A stretch of 64,000 nucleotides of DNA from Siphonodentalium dalli (lineage: Eukaryota; Mollusca; Scaphopoda; Gadilida; Siphonodentaliidae). Both the position numbers and the translations under genes were made by a program. Numbering within the stretch: position 1 is the first letter of the stretch; every line of letters starts with the position of its first letter. The DNA is taken from the NCBI GenBank assembly GCA_032622095.1, contig CP136061.1, positions 199,818,244 through 199,882,243 of the forward strand, written 5' to 3'. Below are positions 12,012 through 22,634 of the stretch, piece by piece. The notes beneath the pieces were generated by a model. The model worked only from the letters and a program-made list of their open reading frames with translations. It did not search any database and was not told the DNA's origin.

Positions 12012-12035
12012 GTACCCTTCCCCGCTAATTACATA

Positions 12036-12175
12036 TTAGAAATTCCAACAACGAGAACAATTGCAACCTATATGTGGTGTATTCTTTCCAACCAATGTTG
12101 TGTCAGGCATGAAATTTCCAACTGTTAATAATATTTCCCCCAACCGCATTCATATAGGGTAGGTACGTTTTTTTC
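12036..12175. repeat. Family N dispersed repeat fragment
   Basis: Shares 'GTCAGGCATGAAATTTCCAA' wording with segments near 31330, 43330 and 50690. These are noncoding copies, two of them associated with poly-G runs. Confidence 0.5.
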
Positions 12176-12403
12176 CCGGTGAGTTTGATACACAACGGAC
12201 ATTGATTTGGATATCCGATCGAAGACTTAATGGAGTTATCTCCACACATTAATTAGTGGGAGGAGCTTACGGATGCTTGGAGACAATATATATATATATG
12301 TTTGAAGAAATAGTCATTTTGAATTCAAACAATTATTTTTTTAATTAATTAAAAAAAAATTAAATTAAATTTTAGATTTTTTTTAGCGAACTTACTGCTC
12401 AAT

Positions 12404-12690
12404 TTAAAGGTACTCAATCCGATAAAACTCCTCTCAATTACTATTTCAATGGCTTCGGGGGTCAAAAATATTTGATTCGAGTCGAGGAAGTCACCCATCA
12501 AAGCTCAGATTTGTTAGATATCGATTTTAGAAATCTATTATTTTTTATTATCGGGATTACTTTCTGGCCCAGAACTCAGTCAAAATTGCGTTATTATTAC
12601 CACTTGATTTTAGAGTTATCCATCCTTGTCTGTTTGAATAGATTTTGGTGTACACATCCCGAGCAGATTACGGCAGTTGAAGGCAATTAT
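12404..12690 (+). mobile_element. Family A foldback MITE, left part (A1)
   Basis: It starts TTAA + AGGTACTCAATCCGA and follows the family through the central ACTTGATTTTAGAGTTATCC arm. It breaks at about 12690 inside the right half, with no right terminus. The frame 12472-12858 across it is not a gene. Confidence 0.85.
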
Positions 12691-13123
12691 TCACAACCCA
12701 AAGGGTTGTTTTACAGTAACATAAGCGACGCAAGTATAGTTGTGACGTCAGTAATTTCTATACCCTATCAACATGAAAAAATAGTTTTTACATCCGGGCG
12801 ATTCAGACCTATGGGGCCCTATGGTGGCCGCCATGTTGGAATAGAATTGTCAAATTAATAAAACGAATTTATTTTGCTTCTTCGATCAGCCTCCCTATAG
12901 CAACACTATTAAATTTGAAAAACAAAATCAACCTTATTCAAAATTAAATGCTTAATGTGGATTTAGCTGACGCGGGCGCATAGCATTCGGCAAACCTCGC
13001 CAGATTCCGTACCGTTACAGTTAGAATATTACGTCCCCTGGCAGGCCATGGCAACGTTGGAAATGATGACGTAATTTCGTTATAAAATGGTGGCGCTCTC
13101 TTGTTTGCGAAATTTGAAATGCG
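12691..13123. other. No gene recognised
   Basis: Includes GTGGCCGCCATGTTGG near 12826 (the reverse of an AAGATGGC-type word). Nothing codable is supported. Confidence 0.4.
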
Positions 13124-13435
13124 CACAAGAGTATTTTTAAATGTACAAGTGTATCACAGCACATAGAGTTAAGCACACACGAGAAAGTACACGAGAAGAG
13201 AGTACAACGATACCATTTATACTGGAATGTCTTTACAGTCCAAGCAGTTAGAAGAACAAAAAAAAAAAAAATTGAAATGGAATTGCTTGTTATTGTTATC
13301 GCTCGTATTTTAAATGTACAACGGTATCACAGCACGTAAGCGTTGAGAACAAACGAGAAAGCACAAGCGAAGATAGCACTACGAGCCAATTACTGGAATG
13401 GCTTTAGAGTCAAAGCAGTCAAAAGAAGAAGAAGA
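13124..13435. repeat. Diverged direct duplication, period about 178 bp
   Basis: Copies at about 13124-13257 and 13301-13435 share 'TTTTAAATGTACAA', 'GTATCACAGCAC', 'CGAGAAAG' and 'TACTGGAATG'. The first ends in an A-run and the second in AAGAAG repeats. Confidence 0.65.
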
Positions 13436-13564
13436 ATAACAACAACATGTCAACAACAACAACAACTTATTAACTTAAGTTATTTTGAAGTTGAAGTGAA
13501 CTGTGTTCAAAGTGAAAATCAGTCAGTCGGAAAGAAACTCAATGACGAATGGCTTCTAGTTCTA

Positions 13565-14588
13565 GACGTTTCGTACCTTGGTCGTTTCGTACAAAGACGT
13601 TTCGTACACTCTGGTCGATTCGTACCATTATTTTGGTTGTTTCGTACCAATCTTTTTGGTCGTTTCGTACCATCGAAAAAACAATATTCTAGCGTAATTT
13701 TTCAAGTTTTATTATTATAACGAAATAAAAGTCATACATGACCTGATCATAGTCTTTTGCTCTTCGTCTAGTCATCATGACGTATATACAAGCGGCACCT
13801 GCTTCATGTGGTCCGCTTTCCTCACAAAAGCATGGATTGTACACAGCTGCGTGAACGGATGTTTTACCATACTGAAAGTGCCGTCGATATACCAGTTCTT
13901 GGCTTTTGCTAAGACAGCCAGCTGGTCATTGGTGGCAAAGATCAAGTGACGTTGGTCGTCGAAATGGATGTCATCGTGTACGAAACCATCGGGAAGGAAG
14001 CCGACGTCTGTTCTGTTCTGTTCTGTCAAAGTCGCGGCTGGGACGAAGATGTTGTCTGCCTGTGTCGCTAGCTGTCGTAGTTTTGCCGAAAGCTCGATGT
14101 CTAGGACGTTATCTGGTCGGTGATTATGTTGTTGGTGGCCCTCTTTGTAGCTGGAGTTCTTCTCTGTTAACGTCGCTGGACAACCACCTGTCTTTGGCCG
14201 GTGTGAACACCACCAGTAAGTTGATACGTTGGTCACTCGTTTGATGGTATAGGTGTAGCCGTCGTTTCTCACCAGCTTCGGTTTTCCCCTCTTTGTTCCA
14301 CATTCTACTTTCTTGTAGGTTCGACGGTGGTCGATGTCGATGTCGATGTCAATTGGCGTTGGTTCTTCGATTAGAAGAGAAGGCTCATCGTGGTCCGAAG
14401 GGCAGTCGAAGGTCTTATTGATATGGAATGATCGATGATATTGTCGTCGGTCATTTCAATGTCGAAGTTTTTTTTTCCGATGGTACGAAACGACCAAAAA
14501 GATTGGTACGAAACAACCAAAATAATGGTACGAATCGACCAGAGTGTACGAAACGTCTTTGTACGAAACGACCAAGGTACGAAACGTC
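13565..14588 (-). mobile_element. Deleted Mutator-like (MULE) element with iteron-bearing inverted repeats
   Basis: Inverted repeats of about 110 bp (13565-13676 and 14478-14588) enclose a broken FLYWCH/MULE transposase. Each arm is built from several copies of a short TTTCGTACC/GGTACGAAA word spaced by GGTC-type linkers. The outer ends read GACGTTTCGTACC inward from both sides. No clear 9-bp target duplication is visible (flanks AGTTCTA and CAGCTGTG). Confidence 0.8.
13722..14454 (-). pseudogene. FLYWCH zinc finger / MULE transposase N-terminal relic
   Basis: Read on the minus strand. A possible start at 14454 opens an acidic segment, then one frameshift near 14430 moves to the frame that holds the rest. 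A FLYWCH-type finger is visible (YWWC ... GGCPA ... HNH), followed by the MULE transposase entry WYIDGTFSMVK and a QVPLVY strand. The long frame ends at a stop near 13775, but the family-like continuation (VMMTRR...DYDQV) is present one frame over, so there is a second frameshift near 13785. The DDE catalytic residues further downstream are absent because the element is internally deleted. It cannot encode an active transposase. Confidence 0.8.
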
Positions 14589-16112
14589 CAGCTGTGACTG
14601 AAAAAAATATGAAAATGAAGTTCACTGGAATGGAATATGGACTGGTCTGTGCAGACTGCTCACCACGGCGATTTGACTTGTTCTGTTATTGTTCAATTTT
14701 AAGTCTGTTTTCACCTGGACTGGTTTAGTCAATTTAGTGATTACAGATTACTAAATTTAGTTATCAACGACTTCAGCCTCACCCACTCACTGTGAATGTG
14801 ACTCAGGTCAAAATACAATTCTAGCCATCTACAGTCGACAGACTCGACACACAGATGTAACAAACATGTGAAGCCCAGTGAATTGGTGACTAACAAAGTG
14901 AGTCATTTATCTTCTTGTTGAGTGAAGGAAAAGAAGAACATCTCCCAATCCCACTTGGTCTCGGCACACTGCATAGTTCATGCAGTGACTGGTGAGAGGA
15001 TATGCTTCCGGGCCAACTTTCCATATGTGTGTATGAATTATTCTGTTTCCTGTGATGGACACATCAAGTTAAATTTAATAATTATATTGCACGGTGATTA
15101 GTTTTAGCATTCTCACATATTAAATAATTCATGATTTTAACACTGTGTTCTCGATTTAAACCTTAAGCATAAAGCGGGAGCTTGATCAGCATGGCTAGCA
15201 TATATATATTAACTAGTGGCTATTTGTGGAAAAATTATTAAATATAGCCCTGCGTACTTGCTATTGTCGACTTGACACATTGGGATTGGAATAATATGTA
15301 TGCTAAACATAATAATTCCAGGCCAACTTAGTTGAACTGTCACGACCTTCTAGTTATACATGTACATGACTAATGTAGTAATGAGGCAATCATATAAATG
15401 TTTAATCTAGTAGCATTTTCTCAGACCATGCCATGAACATCTATGTATCTATGCCTGTCAAGAATAATGCCATTCCTCCCGGGCAATTATTAAAATGTTC
15501 ATATACTATCAGGATTCAGATGCCTATTAACCAATAGTGTCAGCATGTGTCGCATGATTAGTAATTTTAGATAAAATTCTCAACGATCATTAAGTTTTTT
15601 GGCAAATAGACATATAAAGAATTAAATTGAAATAGAATTAAATAGAATTAAATTTCCATCAATATTGTTAATTTCAGTCTAGGTCTCCGCTATCACCATT
15701 GACCATCAGAATGATTAGACATCTGAGAGTACGATAAAAGCTCACAAAAGTCACGAACAAGCATGCAATCTCGAGCTGGGACCACCCTTAATACTTGTTT
15801 CTTATCATCTACTTCACAGAAGGGGTCACCCCTAAGTAGTAACCATATAGGAAATGCACCAAACATATCACTATTGCACAATGACATCAGTTTGTTTGAT
15901 CTAAAATATTTATCCACTCCAGCCCCAAAACAATAGTCATTTGGCAAATTGTCTCATTCATTTTTGAAGTGCCTATCATCTACTGAAGTTGGATCCTACC
16001 ACAGGCCATAATTTATGTCTCATTGAGTCATTGTGCCCCATCCACGTAACCCGTTTTCATAAAAATGTATTCAGTATTATATGTAAATTTATCCAATAAA
16101 GATATTTTTCCC
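14589..16112. other. No confirmed gene
   Basis: AT-rich sequence without a clear repeat or strong gene model, except for the weak minus-strand frame 15693-15947 listed separately. Confidence 0.4.
15693..15947 (-). other. Possible coding remnant, unrecognised
   Basis: An 84-codon minus-strand frame has a natural-looking mix of residues (FGAFPIWLLLRGDPFCEV, then LRVVPARDCMLVRDFCELL) and ends at a stop after DGQW. An in-frame stop lies just upstream, so it would be either a short exon or a relic. I do not recognise the family and no splice acceptor is obvious. Confidence 0.25.
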
Positions 16113-16560
16113 CTAAAGGTCCTCAATCCGAATCAATAGTCCCCATATCATCAGATTCCAACAACAAGAAGATTTATTGAAATGCCGCTTCAGTTGACAG
16201 AATCGATTAATTGCTAAAAAAAAAACTGCAGTCAATTATAGCATAAAATTGACAAAAAACTTGTAATTTATCAACACTTTGCTCAACGAATATTGCTTAT
16301 TTGTCAAACATCTGACACACACACAAAAAAACAGTTGATTTTATAATTATCCATCTTCATCTGCAATTTGGTCAGAAAAAGTATTCTCGTCTGCTGTTTG
16401 CTGGGCCACTAAAAAATTTAAATGATAGATTTTAAAAATCGGTATCTGATCACTATGAGCTTTGATGTTGTGGGTTCCTCGACTTGAATCAAATATTTTT
16501 CACCTCCGAAGTCAAGGAAATAATAATCTGCGAGGGTTAATTTGGATTGAGTACCTTTAA
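16113..16560 (+). mobile_element. Family A foldback MITE (A2)
   Basis: Terminal AGGTCCTCAATCCGA at 16117 and TCGG/TTGG-type ATTGAGTACCT at the right end, followed by TTAA at 16557-16560. The left flank is CTAA, a mutated TTAA. It is about 448 bp and belongs to the same diverged subfamily as the copy at 46220-46672 (shared 'TGCCGCTTCAGTT'). Confidence 0.85.
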
Positions 16561-17084
16561 AATTGCAAAAATTAAATTAAAATAATTTTGCCTTGAAAAT
16601 TGGTCGCTTGGCCAGATTCAACCTTCACCTGATGATTGCATTTTGAAGAAATATAGTAAAATGTGCTATATGGCTAATATCGATTGACTGGCGCCATGGA
16701 TATTGGTCTGGAAATTAGAGAAATGTTAGAGGCAATATCTCACTCTGACCCATGTCTAACTGTGGCCCACATTCCTCTATATCTGGTGCTGCAACATATT
16801 CTCGTGCAAATAGGTTTATTTGTACCTGAATATTCACATATGTTCATATTTTTTTTATTCATTTAAATTTGTTTAAACCAAAATTTAGAAAAACTAACGC
16901 CATTATTATACACTCTGCCAGGGCACCCTGAGTCACCACACCAAATTTCGTTGAAATCTGGGCACCAAAATTAACAAAGACATGTTGGTCTCAACTTTAC
17001 TCCAGTCTTATATATGTATATATAAACAGTCCCATGAAACATGTATACATTTATTGATGGACGTGTCATGGGCTCTTCATACAG
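16561..17084. other. No gene recognised
   Basis: AT-rich. It contains 'CACACCAAATTTCGTTGAAATC', which recurs as a similar phrase near 18096, suggesting a dispersed noncoding repeat. Confidence 0.4.
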
Positions 17085-17182
17085 GATCGCGTTCATTATT
17101 TCGAAGTTTCCATATTCGCTATTCCAAAGGTTCTTATTCAGACATCGAAGGTTCGCTATTCTGAAGGTTTGCTATTCTGGGC
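17085..17182 (+). repeat. Short minisatellite, GAAGGTTCGCTATTC-type units
   Basis: Imperfect units of about 14-16 bp (AAGGTTCGCTATTC and variants). The same units occur on the opposite strand at about 17548-17636, on the far side of the MITE at 17196-17460. Confidence 0.65.
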
Positions 17183-17195
17183 GTATTTAACCAGA

Positions 17196-17460
17196 AAAGA
17201 TGGACAACTCTAATACCAAGTAGTTATTATTACCACGATTTTACAGTTATCCATCTTTATATGGAAGACCGCCCATTTGACCTCGTCCTTCTGGCACGAT
17301 CAGGCCCAGAAACAATAAAAATAGCAAACTGCAAAGATCGATATCTAATTACTCTGAGCTTTGATGGGTGGGTTCCTCGACACTAATCAAATATTTTTTT
17401 CCCCACCGAAACCAAGGAAGGAGTAATTTAGCAGCGTCTTATCGGATTGAGTACCTTTAA
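17196..17460 (+). mobile_element. Family A MITE, right part (A3)
   Basis: The central hairpin (AGATGGACAACTCTAATACC) and complete right arm end in ATTGAGTACCTTTAA at 17460. The left arm is missing. Confidence 0.8.
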
Positions 17461-17547
17461 GTTATTTCCTTCATAAAAAGAGTCTTATGATAAAGAAACC
17501 TCTCAAAACTTTAGAATATAGAATGAAACTTCAAAATAAAAGTTATA

Positions 17548-17636
17548 AAAACCTTCTGAATATCGAGGAATATAGAGAACCTTGGGAATGGCGAAACTTC
17601 GGTATAATGAACCTTGGGATTAGCGAACCTTTGGAC
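17548..17636 (-). repeat. Inverted counterpart of the TTCGCTATTC minisatellite
   Basis: Units such as GAATATCGAGG and GGATTAGCGAACCTT are the reverse complement of those at 17085-17182. Confidence 0.55.
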
Positions 17637-17794
17637 ACAGAGTGACATGTCGCCGTCCTACGGTCCATACGTACTGGCGTGATCGTATATATCCCAAGTT
17701 GGCCAGAAATACAGGCACTCCTATGAAACATACATTTTTCATTTTATAGATGGACGTACGTGTTTTTGGGTTGTCCATACGTACTAACGTAATC

Positions 17795-18002
17795 ATATTA
17801 GTACTCATCTCGAGTAAATAACAAATTTCAAAAATCAATATCTAATAACTCTGAGCTTTGTTTGATGGGTTCCTCGACTCGAATCAAATATTTTTTACCC
17901 CCAAAGCCAAAGAAATAGTAATATAGGACCCTCTGATCGGATTGTTGTTGTTGTTGGAATCTGTTGAGATGGGGACCCTCTGTTCGGATTGAGTACCTTT
18001 AA
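17795..18002 (+). mobile_element. Family A MITE, right arm of the long subfamily (A4)
   Basis: It runs from GTACTCATCTCGAG to ATTGAGTACCTTTAA. It carries the extra CCTCTGATCGGATTGTTGTTG...GTTGAGATGGGGACC segment that marks the asymmetric subfamily also seen at 41905, 47783 and (inverted) 25534. Confidence 0.85.
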
Positions 18003-20486
18003 CATTTAAAAAATTAAATTTGAATTTTTTTTTATAATTAAAATGACAAAAAGTAACGCCGCTATAACATTCGCCAGGGTATACCCCGAGACACCACACC
18101 AAATTTGGTTGAAATCGGTCCAGGGGTCGGGAACAGACATACATATCTAAGGGTGGATACACACATGCATGTAATTTCTGTATGTAAAATCCATGTATTT
18201 TACATGGTCATACCAATCATTGATAGCATTAGTCGCTGCGCGCGATCGGACAATTTCAACAGGCGAGACAAGTGAGCAGTTATAAGCCATTATCAAACTA
18301 ACCGCTATCAGGACATTTCAGGCCAGTCATAAATTCTTTCATGGATGCCGAAATGAATAAATCCTGTCTGATATATGTTGCTATTTTTCACGAGTTTTAA
18401 TTAATTTCGAAAAGTGGATTTGAGTCCGTCGATTTTATACTTGATTTATTTCTCGTCATTTCAGGGTCATCCAAAATAAAAATAAAATGTGCAGAATTTG
18501 AAGCTCTTTTAGGGCGATTGTGATACACGAGTGTTTAATGTCCCATTAACAATCCGATATGGTGCTCTCATGCCTTGAATAACAGGCATTGGAAAATTAA
18601 GACAGACAATACCGGTTCGTTGAGATTCCTCGGATAGTTTCAGAGCGAGCTCATGTGATAACATTCTATTGGGATTTCCATGCAAATATCCATTACAGCG
18701 CCAAAAATTAATGCAGGTACAGCATTGAAAGTAAAAAGAGTGACACCCCCCTCCATTTTCACCCAGAATTTACATGACAGTATATGTTTCTCAAACCAAA
18801 GGTTGAACAAGTTCCTAACTGTCACAATTTTAGCTTGTACACGCTTGAATTATAACATTTTGGACCATAATCCATTATTGGAGAGAGGGGGCTGGTTCTC
18901 GAAAGCTTCGAATAACTAAGGGATTTAGTTGATACAGCCGGGATTATCTGGGCATGAATGTACAATATGTTTAACCTAAATATTCCATAGTTGTAAATTT
19001 AATTTGGGTATACATATATATCACAAGAGAGGAACCGTGACGTAGTTGGGAACTCGTAGAGCTAGACAACCCTTCTCCCCAAATGAGAGACACACAGCAA
19101 CACCACCTTCTGTACTCTCAAATTTAAAGCTATAATACTATGTTCATATAGTTATATGAATAGCATAAATTGCTGAATATTAGAGTAATCGCTCATAGCA
19201 AACAGACACGACAGAAATGACTGTCAACTACAATATTTATAAGTCAGAAGTGGCTTCGTGGCTTCATTGGTTTGGGGGGGGGGTCAGGACTTAGGGTGCT
19301 GCATGCCCCCACCCCACATGTCGGGGAAATATGCAATGGTCAGTCCGGTAGCTTCCGGGATAATATAGCCCCCCCCATGTTGTGGATCATATAGCCCCTG
19401 CGTTGGGGAAATCCTGGGGCCATCACTGGTATAAAAATCAAGAGAAGACTGACAATGATTTAAACAGAAAGTCCAACATTTGGGTTATCGTGCGAACAAT
19501 TATTTTAAGCGGCCTGACGACTTCGTTCAGTCAACGGCTCTCTGCGCGTTCAGAGCTTGGCTCACTGTGGTCAAACATAGCCGCAATGATTGGGTTGTCA
19601 GCGGACACATATTACATGGTCTGTATCTTCCACGTAAAACGACAAATACACGACATTTACAGAGATTACATGCATGTGTGTATCCACCCTTACTCTTTAA
19701 GAATATGTACACCTGAGAACATACATTTTCGCCTTTAATTGTGAAAATAATGACAAGTCGCATGCAAAGGGGAAACATTGTTATGACCATGAATAAATTG
19801 CCAACATCATGGGGTAAATATAAATTTCAGTGCATTATGATTTGACAACAAAACCGTTTTGAATATAGGCAATTCAACACTGAAAGTATGCAAAATTAAG
19901 GTGAAGAAAGATGCATCATAATTTGCATTGCAGCTCAGTCGCTGATTGGTTGAAAATATTTGCTAATAATTATTTGATTCACAGCTGTGGAAAGATCAAT
20001 TGTGGTGAGATCTACATATCCTAGCAATCTAAATTTCAATAGAACTGCAATGGTGTATCAAAATCCCTATTTATGATATCCTGGATACGCTAATAAACAG
20101 AAACATGCAGCATTGACGAATATATACACCCATGCATTGTAACTGGGGAAGTTTTTGTACATATTCATATATACTAAGGCACACCACAGGCAATGTGTGC
20201 ACATGCAACAATGCCTTATATAGTGCGTTGACTGCCGATTTAATTATAATATTGATAAAAACTAAATTTAAATATCGACTTAATGGTTACAGTTAATCGA
20301 CGAAAAGTTTACAGATTTTTTCTATGCGAACGACTAATGTGGTACAGTCAAGTTCATCCTAAAACATCGATTATCTGAACCACAATTTATTTCTACATGT
20401 TCCAACCGACTTCTCTACAAGACTAATGTTCCCACAATGGAAATGTACTCACGGTGTGCAGCATGAATTTAAAGGTGCTTCCAAAG
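18003..20486. other. No gene recognised
   Basis: Unique-looking noncoding sequence of about 2.5 kb with a G10 run near 19272. Several short frames are present, but none has a recognisable motif or splice context. Confidence 0.45.
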
Positions 20487-22634
20487 ATCACATTTTACCC
20501 TCTGGTTGGATACATTTGCCAACTAAATGAGGAATATCTTTGAAACATTATTCCAAATGACCAATATGTTGGATATATACATTTAGTCATCAATCTAGAT
20601 ATTAGGAAAAGAAGATCTGCAAAGAAAATATTATAATTTAAAATGGTGAAAACGTCGTTTGCACAAAGGTACCGCAGTCTAAAAATGCGAAAATACTTGA
20701 ATATCCGAAGAAAGTAGTAGCATTTCTCCGAAGAAAGGCAAATCCTCGAGTACAGACTTACTCTAGTAGCTGAGGGCGTTTTGTATGCACTTTTATGTCC
20801 AGAGCAAAACTCTTCACGAATCCACTAATTGAAGGTACACGAACAATATTTGGTTGGTGACACATTTCCCATTGAGGGCGAAATGGGTCAAATGGCCACG
20901 CCCCTTTTTGCGCGAAGTACTACCACCCGCCGTGACTATATCTCCAGAACCGTTGGCCAAAGGGGGTCGTGTGACCACTCAAAATGTGCGGAATGGCCAC
21001 ATTATGGGGGGTCAGTAATACATTTTCATATCCAAAAGTCAATGGTTTTTAAGATAATTGCCAAAACCAAAAAAAAATCCATTTTAAGGGCCCAATTTTG
21101 GGGTTCAGCACTTTTATCTCAAAGCTGAGCCCCCAATTCGAATTTTATTGATCTATATCCATCGGTGCCACATATAGGTATAATTTCTGTACCATTATCG
21201 GATGGGATTGAACTCCAAGGAGCTCTTGACCCTGAAAATCCACATTATGGGGGGTCAGTAATACATTTTCATATCCAAAAGTCAATGGTTTTTAAGATAA
21301 TTGCCAAAAACCGATTTCAGCATGTTACGCACCACAAGTATACAATACCACCAAGGCCACAGCATATGTATGACACTTTTTAAAGAACTATCCGAATTCT
21401 CTGATCGACTTAAGAGCACAATTGACCACACACAATGGGATTAGCTGGAAATTGCTGCTGAGGATGTGTTGATCCCGACACACAACGTGAGCTCTTCATG
21501 ACTGAACATGCCTTGGAAACTGGTGTGCTTTATCAAAAATCAGGTAACAATTGTGCTCTAATCACATTTTACCCTCTGGTTGGATACATTTGCCAACTAA
21601 ATGAGGAATATCTTTGAAACATTATTCCAAATGACCAATATGTTGGATATATACATTTAGTCATCAATCTAGATATTAGGAAAAGAAGATCTGCAAAGAA
21701 AATATTATAATTTAAAATGGTGAAAACGTCGTTTGCACAAAGGTACCGCAGTCTAAAAATGCGAAAATACTTGAATATCCGAAGAAAGTAGTAGCATTTC
21801 TCCGAAGAAAGGCAAATCCTCGAGTACAGACTTACTCTAGTAGCTGAGGGCGTTTTGTATGCACTTTTATGTCCAGAGCAAAACTCTTCACGAATCCACT
21901 AATTGAAGGTACACGAACAATATTTGGTTGGTGACACATTTCCCATTGAGGGCGAAATGGGTCAAATGGCCACGCCCCTTTTTGCGCGAAGTACTACCAC
22001 CCGCCGTGACTATATCTCCAGAACCGTTGGCCAAAGGGGGTCGTGTGACCACTCAAAATGTGCGGAATGGCCACATTATGGGGGGTCAGTAATACATTTT
22101 CATATCCAAAAGTCAATGGTTTTTAAGATAATTGCCAAAACCAAAAAAAAATCCATTTTAAGGGCCCAATTTTGGGGTTCAGCACTTTTATCTCAAAGCT
22201 GAGCCCCCAATTCGAATTTTATTGATCTATATCCATCGGTGCCACATATAGGTATAATTTCTGTACCATTATCGGATGGGATTGAACTCCAAGGAGCTCT
22301 TGACCCTGAAAATCCACATTATGGGGGGTCAGTAATACATTTTCATATCCAAAAGTCAATGGTTTTTAAGATAATTGCCAAAAACCGATTTCAGCATGTT
22401 ACGCACCACAAGTATACAATACCACCAAGGCCACAGCATATGTATGACACTTTTTAAAGAACTATCCGAATTCTCTGATCGACTTAAGAGCACAATTGAC
22501 CACACACAATGGGATTAGCTGGAAATTGCTGCTGAGGATGTGTTGATCCCGACACACAACGTGAGCTCTTCATGACTGAACATGCCTTGGAAACTGGTGT
22601 GCTTTATCAAAAATCAGGTAACAATTGTGCTCTA
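20487..22634 (+). repeat. Tandem duplication of a 1074-bp unit, copies apparently identical
   Basis: Copies 20487-21560 and 21561-22634 agree wherever I compared them, including predicted frames starting at 20829/21903 and 21165/22239 (offset exactly 1074). The unit is bounded by the 4-base word ATCA at each junction. Inside each unit a roughly 68-bp phrase (ACATTATGGGGGGTCAGTAA...) occurs twice, about 243 bp apart. The conserved 99-codon frame is probably a by-product. Confidence 0.95.

Larger units (their letters stand above)
10675..12035. other. No gene; dispersed repeat and microsatellites
   Basis: A segment at 10778-10870 (GTACTCGAGGATTTGC, TTTCTTCGGAGAAATGC) recurs inverted at about 20700-20755 and 21774-21829. 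A short direct pair CTGTACTACTTTAGTCGCT occurs at about 11231 and 11285. The rest is simple repeats or unrecognised. Confidence 0.5.

Noticed and set aside
12472-12858. 128-codon frame
   Set aside because: It lies mostly within a family A MITE, and similar frames at 41950 and 47758 are the same repeat.
20829-21128. 99-codon frame repeated three times
   Set aside because: Its conservation is explained by recent duplication of the DNA. No domain is recognised and the inner repeat crosses it.
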